NCBI GenBank assembly: GCA_913757435.1
Contig: CAJYDM010000004.1
Span: 1 to 64,000, forward strand
Direction: 5' to 3'
Length of the DNA: 64,000 nucleotides
Source of the DNA: Syntrophomonas sp. DTU019
GTDB lineage: Bacteria > Bacillota > Syntrophomonadia > Syntrophomonadales > Syntrophomonadaceae
Positions 43,193 to 52,127 of this stretch are shown one piece after another. Below the pieces are notes generated by a model. The model was not told where the DNA came from. It saw only the letters and a program-made list of their open reading frames with translations, and did not search any database. The stretch's first letter is position 1; every line of letters starts with the position of its first letter. A program made the translations under genes and the position numbers.

Positions 43193-43391
43193 GACATAGT
43201 AACCTCCATAGAAAAATTAATTATCACTGTAGGAAGAATGGGGGCGTTCATTTTGCTTCCTTTTGTTACGCTAAAATCAAGGTAAGGCAGCAAATAGAAC
43301 ATCTCCTATTCAGCATCCAGGCAACGCCAGGGAGATTCTCGCCTCCTTTTTAACCTCTGAGAAACCACAATTTGTTTTGCCGGGCGTCCAC
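43193..43391. other. Short intergenic region with a degenerate repeat half
   Basis: ATGGGGGCGTTCATTTTGCT followed by TCCTTTTGTTACG (43238-43270) resembles the left arm of the 10556-10614 palindrome (GGGGGACGTTCTTGTTGCTT). No gene or other signal was seen. Confidence 0.4.
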
Positions 43392-44144
43392 CTATTTATC
43401 ATCCGTGGCCCCGCCATCGCCAAACACCGGGATGACCTCCCCTAGAAAAGTGGGCTGAGGCTTGATGACCTTGGCCAGCCAGAAGTCCTTGTTCCGGGCC
43501 ATCATTTCACGCCCTTCATAAATTACCATCACTTGCCCGTAATCATGCATGTCTGAAGCGACCCCATAGGCCTCCAAGCCTAGTTCTCTGGCTATGAAGA
43601 CTGCCCGCATCAAATGGTACTTCTGGGTAACGATAATAACCTTTTTGGCCTGAAAAATATCCCGAGCTCGATACAGGCTTTCATAGGTACTAAAACCGGC
43701 ATGATCCATAAAAATATCCTGCCCGGGTACACCTTTACTCTTAAGATAGTCCTTCATGGTATTGACTTCATCATAGTCTTTGCGCCCATGGTCGCCGCTC
43801 ACGATAATCTTGGGGGCTTTCCCGAGTCGGTACAGCTCGTACCCTGCAGTCACGCGGTCCTTTAGCATGGTTGATAATGTTCCATTGGGATATACATAGG
43901 CCCCCAGCACAAGTACAGTATCAGCTTCGGGGACATCGGCGGCCGAATATATGTATTTGACCCCAACCTGCTCAACATAATGATTAACCGCAAAAAACAC
44001 GGAGCCACAAATCATTAGCAGAATAATCCCTAGTTTTATAATTTGCTTGCCGTGTTTTCGTAGAAATCTGTTCAATGTTCGTTCCATCCCTAGATCGATC
44101 AAGTTATTAGTTTTATGCCAAATAAGAGATATATCTTTCAGCAA
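43392..44144 (-). CDS. SanA/YdcF-like DUF218 protein
   Basis: The 250-residue protein has one N-terminal membrane helix (about 33-52, LGIILLMICGSVFFAVNHYV) and a DUF218 domain with ADTVLVLGAYVYPNGT, LYRLGKAPKIIVSGDHGRK, EVNTMKDYL, DHAGFSTYESLYRARD and VTQKYHLMRAVFIARELGL. Family members (SanA, YdcF) act in envelope integrity or bind SAM; the function is not settled. The listed TTG 44144 has no Shine-Dalgarno, so an internal ATG near residue 20 may be the true start. A degraded second copy lies at 57262-57485. It is monocistronic. Confidence 0.85.
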   Translation of the reverse strand: MLKDISLIWHKTNNLIDLGMERTLNRFLRKHGKQIIKLGIILLMICGSVFFAVNHYVEQVGVKYIYSAADVPEADTVLVLGAYVYPNGTLSTMLKDRVTAGYELYRLGKAPKIIVSGDHGRKDYDEVNTMKDYLKSKGVPGQDIFMDHAGFSTYESLYRARDIFQAKKVIIVTQKYHLMRAVFIARELGLEAYGVASDMHDYGQVMVIYEGREMMARNKDFWLAKVIKPQPTFLGEVIPVFGDGGATDDK

Positions 44145-44469
44145 AAGAAGTGGAAACTGCTCCCGCGATCCCCTAGTGTGCCCATTCCATACCTCCGTTA
44201 AAGTTGGGCAATTGGTTAATTAGGATTCTTCATTTAATTATAACAAAATGAAATTTCCAACCATTCAGTAAAAAGGCCTTATCGCATGCCATGAGTGGTA
44301 TGAGGTTGGTGCGGAAGCGGGGAAACAAGCAAGGGTATTCCGGATTGCCAGACTATGATACCCATAAAAGATGCGCTACAGCTATCTAAAACAAATAGAA
44401 CGTCTATGAGACAGTTTATCAAAATGGACGTTCCATGTTTTTAAACTAATACATTATTTTGGATGTGAC
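44145..44469. other. Intergenic region with a possible terminator
   Basis: GAACGTC (44398-44404) and GACGTTC (44428-44434) form a stem with a 23-base loop, followed on the minus strand by TATTTGTTTT, a plausible terminator for the TetR gene. Upstream positions (44145-44390) show no gene. Confidence 0.4.
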
Positions 44470-45072
44470 TTACTCCATCTTATCATCGATAGGCTGTCCT
44501 GCCAGGCCATATATCATCAAATCCAGTAATTCCTTTAACAATTCGTTATTTATTCTTTTTTGCATTTCAGGCTCCTGTAGCACGTCCTGATACATTGTCA
44601 GGTAGATGATCGCGGCCTCAAATGAGATCTCTTTGCGTATATACCCCTCCCTACGGCCTTTTTCAATGAATTTTGCTACAATCTGAGGGTATTTTTTTTG
44701 GTTAAAGTCATCAATGTGTTTTTTTATCTCCGGATTAGAATTCAACAAAGCCAAGAAATTATTAAGGTCTAATTTGTCAAAGAAATCATTTTTCATTGTT
44801 ACTGTGCGCTTCAACAATTCAGGAAATGGCAGTTCGCTTGCCCACAGTGCCTCCCTTAATTTCCAACTGCTATCTAGCAAGGCAATGATTGTATCTTTCA
44901 TAAGGCCTTCTTTGCTGCCGAAATAATTAAAAATACTGGCTGGGGAAACCCCTGCCTTTTGAGCAATTTCATTTATGCTAGTTTTATCCGGGCCGTATTT
45001 GCAAAATAGTTCTAGAGCAGCAGTTCGTATTTTATCTTTTTTTAGCTCTGTTCTGCGTTCGTATCCATTCAT
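44470..45072 (-). CDS. TetR-family transcriptional regulator
   Basis: The 200-residue repressor has the TetR HTH at 10-57: RTAALELFCKYGPDKTSINE, IAQKAGVSPASIFNYFGSKE. The ligand domain is helical. It is divergent from the ABC exporter genes by 147 bases; that region carries a long inverted repeat (TAGTTTTATAG/CTATAAAACTA) at the exporter promoter and a related half near 45098, suggesting it represses both itself and the exporter. AGGTG lies nine bases before the ATG. The inducer is unknown. Confidence 0.9.
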   Translation of the reverse strand: MNGYERRTELKKDKIRTAALELFCKYGPDKTSINEIAQKAGVSPASIFNYFGSKEGLMKDTIIALLDSSWKLREALWASELPFPELLKRTVTMKNDFFDKLDLNNFLALLNSNPEIKKHIDDFNQKKYPQIVAKFIEKGRREGYIRKEISFEAAIIYLTMYQDVLQEPEMQKRINNELLKELLDLMIYGLAGQPIDDKME

Positions 45073-45139
45073 ATTTTTTCACCTCATCGAAATCATACTA
45101 AAAGTTTTATAGTTAGTCAATGTAAAACTACAAAACTTA

Positions 45140-45204
45140 TTGACAAATACTGTGAGCCGATTTATTATAGTTTTATAGAATACATATATAATACTATAAA
45201 ACTA
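45140..45204 (+). promoter_or_regulatory. Exporter promoter with probable TetR operator
   Basis: TTGACA (45140-45145) and TATTAT (45163-45168) are spaced 17 bases. TAGTTTTATAG (45168-45178) is the exact reverse complement of CTATAAAACTA (45194-45204), giving a 37-bp operator-like palindrome overlying the start site. Confidence 0.7.
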
Positions 45205-45219
45205 ACCGGGGGATTTTAT

Positions 45220-46134
45220 ATGAATGTAATTGATATTCAACAGCTGACCAAATCCTTTGGTGCCACCCAGGCTTTAAAGGGAATCGATCTTACAGTTGAA
45301 CAGGGAGAGGTGCATGGATTTATTGGTCCTAACGGTGCCGGGAAGTCTACAACGATCCGCATCCTGTTAGGGATTTTGAAGAAAACATCTGGAAAAGTAA
45401 TATTGCTCGGAGGAGACCCGTGGAAGGATGCAGTGAGGCTCCATCGCAAAATTGCATATGTCCCTGGTGATGTTACCCTGTGGCCTGATTTATCCGGAGG
45501 GGAGATAATAGATTTTCTGGGACGGCTGCATGGAGGGCTTAATATATCTCGAAAAAAACAGCTTCTGGAGCGCTTTCAGCTTGATCCCACCAAGAAAAGC
45601 CGAACCTATTCCAAAGGAAACCGCCAGAAGGTTGCTTTGGTGGCAGCATTTTCTTGTGATGCGGAACTGTATCTTCTGGATGAGCCTACCTCAGGCCTGG
45701 ATCCCCTGATGGAAATGGTTTTTCAAGAATGCGTAGCGGAAGTAAAGAACTCGGACAAGACGGTGTTTCTTTCTAGTCATATCCTCTCCGAAGTAGAGGC
45801 CCTTTGCGACCGGGTAAGTATTATTCGGCAAGGGCAGATCGTCGAATCAGGAGCTTTACATGATCTTCGGCATCTTACCCGTACTACCGTAAGTGTGACC
45901 ACTGAGCATGAAGCCAAAGGATTGAACGAGGTGCCTGGAATTTATGATGTAGTTCAGGATGGCCGCAAATACCGGTTTTCTGCTGATTCTCAGGCCATGA
46001 CAGAAATTCTGCGCTTTCTCCTACCCTTGAAAATCAAATCCTTAACGGTTGAACCGCCTAGCTTGGAGGAACTGTTCATGCGTCATTATGGTGACGATAC
46101 TCGTGAAAAGGAGGCCAAAAGAGATGAAGCTTAG
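45220..46134 (+). CDS. ABC transporter ATP-binding protein (drug exporter type)
   Basis: ATPase subunit of an ABC-2-type exporter. The 304 residues have Walker A GPNGAGKST (36-44), the signature YSKGNRQKVAL in place of LSGGQ, Walker B YLLDEPTSGLDP and a C-terminal regulatory beta extension (to 304) typical of DrrA/CcmA-like exporters. GGGGGA precedes the ATG. The permease gene overlaps its 3' end by 11 bases. The divergent TetR probably controls both. Confidence 0.94.
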   Translation: MNVIDIQQLTKSFGATQALKGIDLTVEQGEVHGFIGPNGAGKSTTIRILLGILKKTSGKVILLGGDPWKDAVRLHRKIAYVPGDVTLWPDLSGGEIIDFLGRLHGGLNISRKKQLLERFQLDPTKKSRTYSKGNRQKVALVAAFSCDAELYLLDEPTSGLDPLMEMVFQECVAEVKNSDKTVFLSSHILSEVEALCDRVSIIRQGQIVESGALHDLRHLTRTTVSVTTEHEAKGLNEVPGIYDVVQDGRKYRFSADSQAMTEILRFLLPLKIKSLTVEPPSLEELFMRHYGDDTREKEAKRDEA

Positions 46135-47731
46135 TGCATTTACAGGTACTAGAGCGCTTTTTAAACTTTTTCTTCGCAGGGATCGATTTTGGCTCCCTCT
46201 CTGGATAGTGCTGCCTGCAATTCTCGGTTTATTTGTAGCAGCTACTTTTTCCGCTATGGCAGACCAGGGAATGTATAGTGTTTTAAATGAATTTGATAAA
46301 GATCCTTTGGTTTCTGCGATTCTGGGTCCGGTCATGTCCTTTGATCTTGCGGGGGCTATGGTTTGGAGGGGTGCTTCACAAATGGCACTTGTTTTGGCCA
46401 TTGGCAGCCTGCTTACAGTTATTCGTCATACACGTACAGATGAAGAAACAGGTCGCAGCGAGCTGATTCGAGCTTACGAAGTTGGCCCTTACGCCAGCAT
46501 GACTGCTGCATTGAGCTTAACTATCGCCGGAAACTTGGTGTCAGGAGTGTTGATTGCCTTAAGTGTAATTGCCCTTGGAGGTGAAGTAGCCGGTTCATTT
46601 GTGTTTGGAGCAACCATGTCGGCCAGTGGTTGTTTTTTTGCCGGCATAGGTTCTTTAGGTGTTCAGTTGCGGGAAAACAGCGGAAGCGCTAAAGGAATTG
46701 GTCTTGCCGTTGCTGGTCTGGGAATCATAATGATGATTTTGAATAACGCTGGAGGCGGAGATACCGTGTTGAAATGGATCAGTCCTATGGCTTGGCAGCG
46801 AGTAACCAGGCCTTTTGCTGGAAACTATGGCTGGAGTTTGATGTACTTTACTGCTATGGCAGCTGTGCCTATAGTGATTTCTTACGTATTATCAACCCGA
46901 AGAGATTTGGGGGCAGGTGTTCTTCCGTCCCGTCCCGGACCTTCGGAAGCAGATCCTCATTTCTCCAGCACTTTTGCCTTGGCATGGAAACTACATAAAA
47001 AAGGTTTTTTCGGCTGGATGATTTGTATCTTATTATATATAATTGTGTTTTCCGCCTTCTCACCTGGTTTGGCCCAATCCGGTGGAATAAGCGGTTGGCT
47101 GTCCAGCCTTGGTGGTACAGACTGGACTGAACAGGCAGGTTTGGGCTATGTCTTTATAAGTATCACCATTTATCTGGCTTCACTTGCCGTGGCTGTCTAC
47201 GCCATGAGTTCTGTGCTGCTCATTAAAAGTGAAGAAAATGAAGGCAGAGCAGAATTACTGGTAGATAAACAAATCAGCCGGACTGGTTGGATGTGCAGCC
47301 ATTTGATCGTAACAGCACTATGTTCGGCTGGACTACTGCTAGCAATGGGCATTGCCGGTGGACTGACCTATGGCTTGGTTAGCAGTGATTTAAGTAACGG
47401 CTTCTGGAATATCTTTCTTATGAATGTTTCCAAAATACCACCTGTATGGATACTACTAGGTGTAACTGCTTTATTATATGGCTTATGGCCTCGAGTAACA
47501 TCACTATCCTGGGTTGCCTGGTTAGCGTTTATTTTGCTGGAACTTGGCTGGGAAGCGCAGATAGTAGATTGGTCACTGCTGCAGATTTCCCCCTTTAGTT
47601 ATGTCCACTATACCATTGATATTGCACATCTGCCGCTGTTTCCACTGGTCTGCTTGGTTTGTATTTCAGTATTATTGACAGGGATTGGTTTGCTGGGATT
47701 TAGAAATAGAGATATATTGACACCCATATAG
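46124..47731 (+). CDS. ABC-2 exporter permease
   Basis: The start is ATG 46124 (MKLSAFTGTRALFKLFLRRD), with AAGGAGG before it and 11 bases of overlap with the ATPase gene. The 535-residue membrane protein has about 12 hydrophobic segments in two halves, the layout of tetronasin/polyketide-resistance (TnrB3-like) permeases. Segments include LWIVLPAILGLFVAATFSAM and the final LFPLVCLVCISVLLTGIGLL. With the preceding ATPase it should export a hydrophobic drug. The substrate cannot be predicted. Confidence 0.88.
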   Translation: MKLSAFTGTRALFKLFLRRDRFWLPLWIVLPAILGLFVAATFSAMADQGMYSVLNEFDKDPLVSAILGPVMSFDLAGAMVWRGASQMALVLAIGSLLTVIRHTRTDEETGRSELIRAYEVGPYASMTAALSLTIAGNLVSGVLIALSVIALGGEVAGSFVFGATMSASGCFFAGIGSLGVQLRENSGSAKGIGLAVAGLGIIMMILNNAGGGDTVLKWISPMAWQRVTRPFAGNYGWSLMYFTAMAAVPIVISYVLSTRRDLGAGVLPSRPGPSEADPHFSSTFALAWKLHKKGFFGWMICILLYIIVFSAFSPGLAQSGGISGWLSSLGGTDWTEQAGLGYVFISITIYLASLAVAVYAMSSVLLIKSEENEGRAELLVDKQISRTGWMCSHLIVTALCSAGLLLAMGIAGGLTYGLVSSDLSNGFWNIFLMNVSKIPPVWILLGVTALLYGLWPRVTSLSWVAWLAFILLELGWEAQIVDWSLLQISPFSYVHYTIDIAHLPLFPLVCLVCISVLLTGIGLLGFRNRDILTPI

Positions 47732-47988
47732 CAATCCTGCTCATCAGGTTTTCCTCCAGGGTCCGCAATTTTATCCAGGCAACCATGAATTGTGGCTTAC
47801 TATATCTTCTTAAGGTCGATTGAACTTTTACATGTTTTATGTTTTACGGTATCTATGGGTCTTGAAGTGTTGGTACGTATTTGCTTATTGCTGGTCCCAG
47901 GGTAATTGATTTCATGCTCAGATAACAGGGTTCATGAAAGATGGTGTAAGTCATTTTCGTATAAAAAGAACGTCTCCCTGCTTCCGCG
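47732..47988. other. Convergent intergenic region
   Basis: Contains AAAGAACGTCTCCCTGCTTC (47966-47985), a degenerate right arm of the palindrome at 10556-10614 (GAACGTTCCCCTGCTTCTGC), directly against the 47989 stop codon. No gene. Confidence 0.4.
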
Positions 47989-49572
47989 TCACACCTTCAG
48001 TACCGGCATATCCGAATGGTGCAAAACACCCTTGGACAGTGCGAAGCAGCCAAGTGCAGCCAGCAATTCCCATAAAGCCAGCACCACAAGTCCGATCAGC
48101 ACGCCGCTTGCCTGAAACATACCGCCAATGACAATGGCGGCAATCAGGCCGGGCAGCATAATAACTATTACGGCTATGGTGTAAATGAAAATCAGGAGTC
48201 CGGCACTGATATCCGCACCCGTCCAGCGCAGGAAGAGATAGTTGATGCCCAGCAATAGAAATGAAAACAGGGTGTAAACCAAATTGGCCGCAAGAATCAG
48301 CCCAATCGGCTCGCCCATGATCAGGCCTGCGATGCCGAAAATAGCCATGCTTTCCACCAGTACCTTAAACACTATTTCCAGGTTGCTCCAGACAATTTTC
48401 TGAAAAGAACCTTCAGGAATCAGGTAGATGTAATGCATATAAAGCTCTTTCAAGCCCCGCCCGGTTCCAATCATGCCAATCTGAATCCACATCAGAATTT
48501 GCAGCAAAACTAGAATCCCGCCCTCCCCATCGCGCATAAACCAAGAAAACAGGGCCGCGCCTAATACCATAATGATGGATGACATGCCCCAAAGCCCGAG
48601 CTGATTGGCACGAAAGGATTCCCGCAGGTGCTTATAAAAAATGGCGCTGGTTCCCCGACCGCCGATACCGGTTTGGGCAACCTTAACTTTCTTCGTCGAT
48701 GAGGCTTCCGGGTTGATCTGCCCTTCGGCCAGAACGCGCTTTCTCTCAAATGCGGTTTCTGTAGCAACCAATACGTCTTCATAATAATCGGGATTGCTCA
48801 AGGCAATATAGAGGATCAGCGCCACTCCAGACAGCACCAACAGCCCTAAAAATAAGACTCCCTTAACCATATCGCCGGCAATAAGAGCTAAAACCCCTGC
48901 CGACGCCCATCCCGCCACCGGCGTCCAATCTACCAAGGGTGAACCCAAAACGCTTTCCAGGGCTAGAAGAAGATCATCCATTTTGATAAGCTGCAGGCCG
49001 GTATAAGCTAAAAGCGGGAGAAAGGCCAGAACGGCAAGCACACGAACCATCAATTTCCGCCTCGGTCTCCCGTTGGTCAGGCTGTAAATCAGGAGGGACA
49101 TAATTTGGAGGACTCCGACAGCCAATATAAACCCGAGCAGAACCAGGAGCACCCCCTCAAAACCTACCCCAAAGCCAACGCTGAGGGAATTGCTTTGGAA
49201 CAGGATAAAAAAGCCCGCCAGAAAAGCCATTTTCGCCATGCGTACGATGCCGTACATCAGGATCATACGGGAGCTAACCGGTGAAACAAACAGCAAATTA
49301 ACATCATTCATGTCGAAAATGACGTCTCCGTTGGCTAGGCCCTTTTGAATCGCGGTCACGACAAAAATTAGAATGAATACGAACAGGAGGCCTTTGAGCC
49401 AGACTAGATCAAGTGAACCGGCTGTGCTTTGGCGGGTAAACAGGGAAAGAATAAAAATACCGCCAATCCCTGCGATCACAAGCACCCATAACAGCAGCTT
49501 GGCCGGTTTCCGCCGCAGCTCCAGCAGGGTGTTCTTGGCGCTTCTTAGCAGCAGAAAAACCAGACTGTTCAT
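47989..49572 (-). CDS. ABC exporter permease (about 14 TM helices)
   Basis: The start is ATG 49572, overlapping the ATPase stop by 4 bases (ATGA). The 527-residue protein consists of many hydrophobic helices in two blocks (for example LLLWVLVIAGIGGIFILSLF and AVIVIMLPGLIAAIVIGGMF). A soluble part (about 280-310, RKRVLAEGQINPEASSTKKV) lies between them. It matches the putative ABC exporter type (DUF-annotated) paired with YxlF/CcmA-like ATPases. The substrate is not known. Confidence 0.85.
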   Translation of the reverse strand: MNSLVFLLLRSAKNTLLELRRKPAKLLLWVLVIAGIGGIFILSLFTRQSTAGSLDLVWLKGLLFVFILIFVVTAIQKGLANGDVIFDMNDVNLLFVSPVSSRMILMYGIVRMAKMAFLAGFFILFQSNSLSVGFGVGFEGVLLVLLGFILAVGVLQIMSLLIYSLTNGRPRRKLMVRVLAVLAFLPLLAYTGLQLIKMDDLLLALESVLGSPLVDWTPVAGWASAGVLALIAGDMVKGVLFLGLLVLSGVALILYIALSNPDYYEDVLVATETAFERKRVLAEGQINPEASSTKKVKVAQTGIGGRGTSAIFYKHLRESFRANQLGLWGMSSIIMVLGAALFSWFMRDGEGGILVLLQILMWIQIGMIGTGRGLKELYMHYIYLIPEGSFQKIVWSNLEIVFKVLVESMAIFGIAGLIMGEPIGLILAANLVYTLFSFLLLGINYLFLRWTGADISAGLLIFIYTIAVIVIMLPGLIAAIVIGGMFQASGVLIGLVVLALWELLAALGCFALSKGVLHHSDMPVLKV

Positions 49573-50282
49573 GGCGTGGCCTCCCCGGTTTTTCCTTCTG
49601 TGATGTTGAAATATACATCTTCCAGGCTTTGCCCAATCGCAAGGTCGGTGCGACGGCAAACGCGTGCGATGCGGCCTTTGACCATGATGTAGGTCACATC
49701 CCAGTCTTCCTCCACGCTTTCGATCATATGGGTGCTGATAATAAGAGCACAGCCGCTGTCCCGCAACTTAGCAATAACCGCTTTTAATTCTCGGATTCCA
49801 TGCGGGTCAAGCCCCACCAGCGGTTCATCCATAATGACGGCTTGGGGCTGGGGCAGAAGCGCACAGCAGACACTGACCTTTTGCTGCATTCCTTTGGAAA
49901 GTTCTTTACCCAACTTCATTTTTTTATCTTCCAGCTCAAAGCGGCGCAGCAATACCTCTGCTCTTTCCTCCCAGGCCTCCAACCGGTACGCTTTGGCAAT
50001 GAACTCCAAATGCTCCGACACCGTCAACATCGGGTACAATACGGGGAACTCCGGTACATATCCCAAAATTCGTTTCGCTTCCACCGTATGATTATCATGC
50101 CCGTTGATGGTAATTACACCTTGGAAACGCAACAGGCCGCAAACAGCCTTAATCAGGGTTGATTTGCCTGCGCCGTTGGGGCCGAGCAGTACGGCCAGCT
50201 GTCCCTTGCCCACGGATAGGTTTAGGTTGTCATTGGCTACTAGCTTGCCGTATTTCTTGGTCATGTTCTGGACTTCAATCAC
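49569..50282 (-). CDS. ABC transporter ATP-binding protein
   Basis: The 237-residue ATPase has Walker A GPNGAGKST (about 34-42), Q-loop region YVPEFPVLYPMLTVSEH, the signature LSKGMQQKVSV and Walker B VIMDEPLVGLDP with the switch H in ISTHMIES. It is the first gene of a two-gene exporter operon with the overlapping permease. AAGGAG precedes the ATG by eight bases. The C-terminal 30 residues (YIMVKGRIARVCRRTDLA) are the usual regulatory tail. Confidence 0.93.
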   Translation of the reverse strand: MIEVQNMTKKYGKLVANDNLNLSVGKGQLAVLLGPNGAGKSTLIKAVCGLLRFQGVITINGHDNHTVEAKRILGYVPEFPVLYPMLTVSEHLEFIAKAYRLEAWEERAEVLLRRFELEDKKMKLGKELSKGMQQKVSVCCALLPQPQAVIMDEPLVGLDPHGIRELKAVIAKLRDSGCALIISTHMIESVEEDWDVTYIMVKGRIARVCRRTDLAIGQSLEDVYFNITEGKTGEATP

Positions 50283-50537
50283 CTATGAATCTCCTTACTT
50301 GGTAGCAACCATGAGCAACTAGTGTATGCCCAGCCAAAGAAGCTTTGATTTGTCATGGCTAAAACAATAAATGGCAGTGTTAGAATAAGAAATAGTATTC
50401 CCAGTTTATTATCATCTCCAATAATAGCCTTATTTTGATTTTTACTATAGCATTTTGGCCCAGCAATCCAGCAGCCTAAAGATAAGGCTGATATAGCTCA
50501 CCTACTTGTTTCTGATCCTACACATTACTCCTACAAA
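50283..50537. other. Intergenic region upstream of the exporter operon
   Basis: AT-rich, including AGGCTATTATTGGAGATGA-like sequence (reverse strand, 50410-50430), and probably the exporter promoter. No gene found. Confidence 0.3.
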
Positions 50538-50975
50538 TCACGAAATCAGGTTTTCATTATCATTATTGAATAATAGTTTATACAGATCAGGAGCAGCAAC
50601 CCTTAATCGAACCGGCTTCAAGTTGTGGTTGGTAACCGCATGTCTGGTGAAACCAGTTACCAGGCGCTCTCCTGTACCTTTTCGGCATATTTCATATTCT
50701 ATTATAAAAGTAGCGGCTTTTACTTCCTCAATAACAGCGGTTATCTCCAGCAGGTCATCGTATACAGCCGGTTTGATATACTTGCAGCCGCACTCGACAA
50801 CAGGGAGCATTACCCCTTCTTGTTCCAAACGACGGTACGGAAAGCCTATATTTCTCAATAATTCTGTCCTGCCCACTTCAAACCATTTGAAATAGTTGCC
50901 GTGGTATACTACTGACATCGCGTCGGTGTCAGCATATATTACCCGGATTTCCGTTTTATGCCCTATCTTTCCCAT
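50538..50975 (-). CDS. Acyl-CoA thioesterase (4HBT/YbgC-like)
   Basis: Hot-dog-fold hydrolase of acyl-CoA or aryl-CoA thioesters. The start is ATG 50975, with GGAGG seven bases upstream, giving 145 residues. The family signature RVIYADTDAMSVVYHGNYF includes catalytic D18. The following KWFEVGRTELLRNIGFPYR and TGFTRHAVTNHNLKPVRL are typical of YbgC/4-hydroxybenzoyl-CoA thioesterases. It is monocistronic and divergent from the hydrolase at 51195. The substrate is probably a short acyl-CoA, fitting the acyl-CoA genes at 58-61 kb (inference). Confidence 0.92.
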   Translation of the reverse strand: MGKIGHKTEIRVIYADTDAMSVVYHGNYFKWFEVGRTELLRNIGFPYRRLEQEGVMLPVVECGCKYIKPAVYDDLLEITAVIEEVKAATFIIEYEICRKGTGERLVTGFTRHAVTNHNLKPVRLRVAAPDLYKLLFNNDNENLIS

Positions 50976-51194
50976 CAGTTTGCCTCCATACAACAGTATT
51001 TGGTTATTTACTTTCAGATCGGTTGTCTTTCCCCTTATACACCAGCAATGTAATGGTATTAAGTATAATTGCAACCACCAGAAGTAACGCGGCACCCGAT
51101 GCCACCGCATTGCACATTGCAAAACCAGACCTATCCCAGGCGTAAACTTCGATTGTTATCGATAAACTGTTCTAATAATGGATAAAATTAAAAT

Positions 51195-51974
51195 ATGCCT
51201 GAGTTTGAAAACAACGGAGCCATAATATACTACGAGCAGATTGGTATTGGCACCCCAATCGTTTTTACCCATGGTGCCTCCTGGAATCACAAGCAATGGG
51301 GGCCACAAATTGAGCATTTTGCTAAAAGCCACCGGGTTATCGTCTGGGATGTTCGGGGACATGGCTATTCATCGCTGCCGCCCGGTAAAGTTGATTCGGA
51401 AGATTTCAGCGGCGACCTCATCGGACTGCTTGATCATTTGGGCATCCAGCAAGCGGTTTTGTGCGGCCTATCCATGGGCGGACATATTTCCTTACAGACC
51501 GCCATCCGCTACCCTCAACGGGTCATGGCATTAATATTGATAGGAACACCCTGCAGCAACACTTTCAACCTGTACGAAATGATGGCAGTGCCGATTAACC
51601 GGATATCGACTCGTTTCATTGCTATACCTACTTTAGCAAAATTACAGGCACAGATGCTTGGCAAGTTCAATCCTAAGATTAAGGCTTACATAGAAGAAGC
51701 TTTTGCAATGATTCCCCATAATAATTGGGTTCGTCTCTGGGATGCAGTTACCCGCATGGAAAGCAAACATGATCTGCGAAAAGTACATGCCCCTACTCTG
51801 TTATTAATTGGGGACCATGATGTGCTGACCATGCGTCAGCAAGTATTCATGCACCGGAATATTACCGCATCTCAGTTGGTGGTAATCCCTCGGGCTCACC
51901 ATGCCACCAATTTAGATAACCCTCAAGCTGTTAACCAGGCTATCGACCTATTTTTAAGCAGTCTATCCCAGTAA
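51195..51974 (+). CDS. Alpha/beta hydrolase
   Basis: The 259-residue protein has the full triad: S93 in GLSMGG, an acid at D209 (GDHD) and H235/H236 in PRAHHAT. HGASWNHKQW forms the oxyanion region. The organisation is that of small esterases, such as 3-oxoadipate enol-lactonase-like enzymes. No signal peptide. No strong Shine-Dalgarno is seen before the ATG. Its flanks, but not the gene itself, are repeated near 57.7 kb. Substrate unknown. Confidence 0.87.
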   Translation: MPEFENNGAIIYYEQIGIGTPIVFTHGASWNHKQWGPQIEHFAKSHRVIVWDVRGHGYSSLPPGKVDSEDFSGDLIGLLDHLGIQQAVLCGLSMGGHISLQTAIRYPQRVMALILIGTPCSNTFNLYEMMAVPINRISTRFIAIPTLAKLQAQMLGKFNPKIKAYIEEAFAMIPHNNWVRLWDAVTRMESKHDLRKVHAPTLLLIGDHDVLTMRQQVFMHRNITASQLVVIPRAHHATNLDNPQAVNQAIDLFLSSLSQ

Positions 51975-52127
51975 GCATTGGAGTTCCCGTTTTCCAGGAA
52001 AAAACGCCGCCTATATCCGCATTTTTCAAACTGAAGAGCATATGCATGGGGGTTACTGGAATCTTCCCAGCAGGGCTTAAAGCATTCCCTCCGTTTCCCT
52101 GCCTCAGCTGGGTTGATTGGCTCATTA

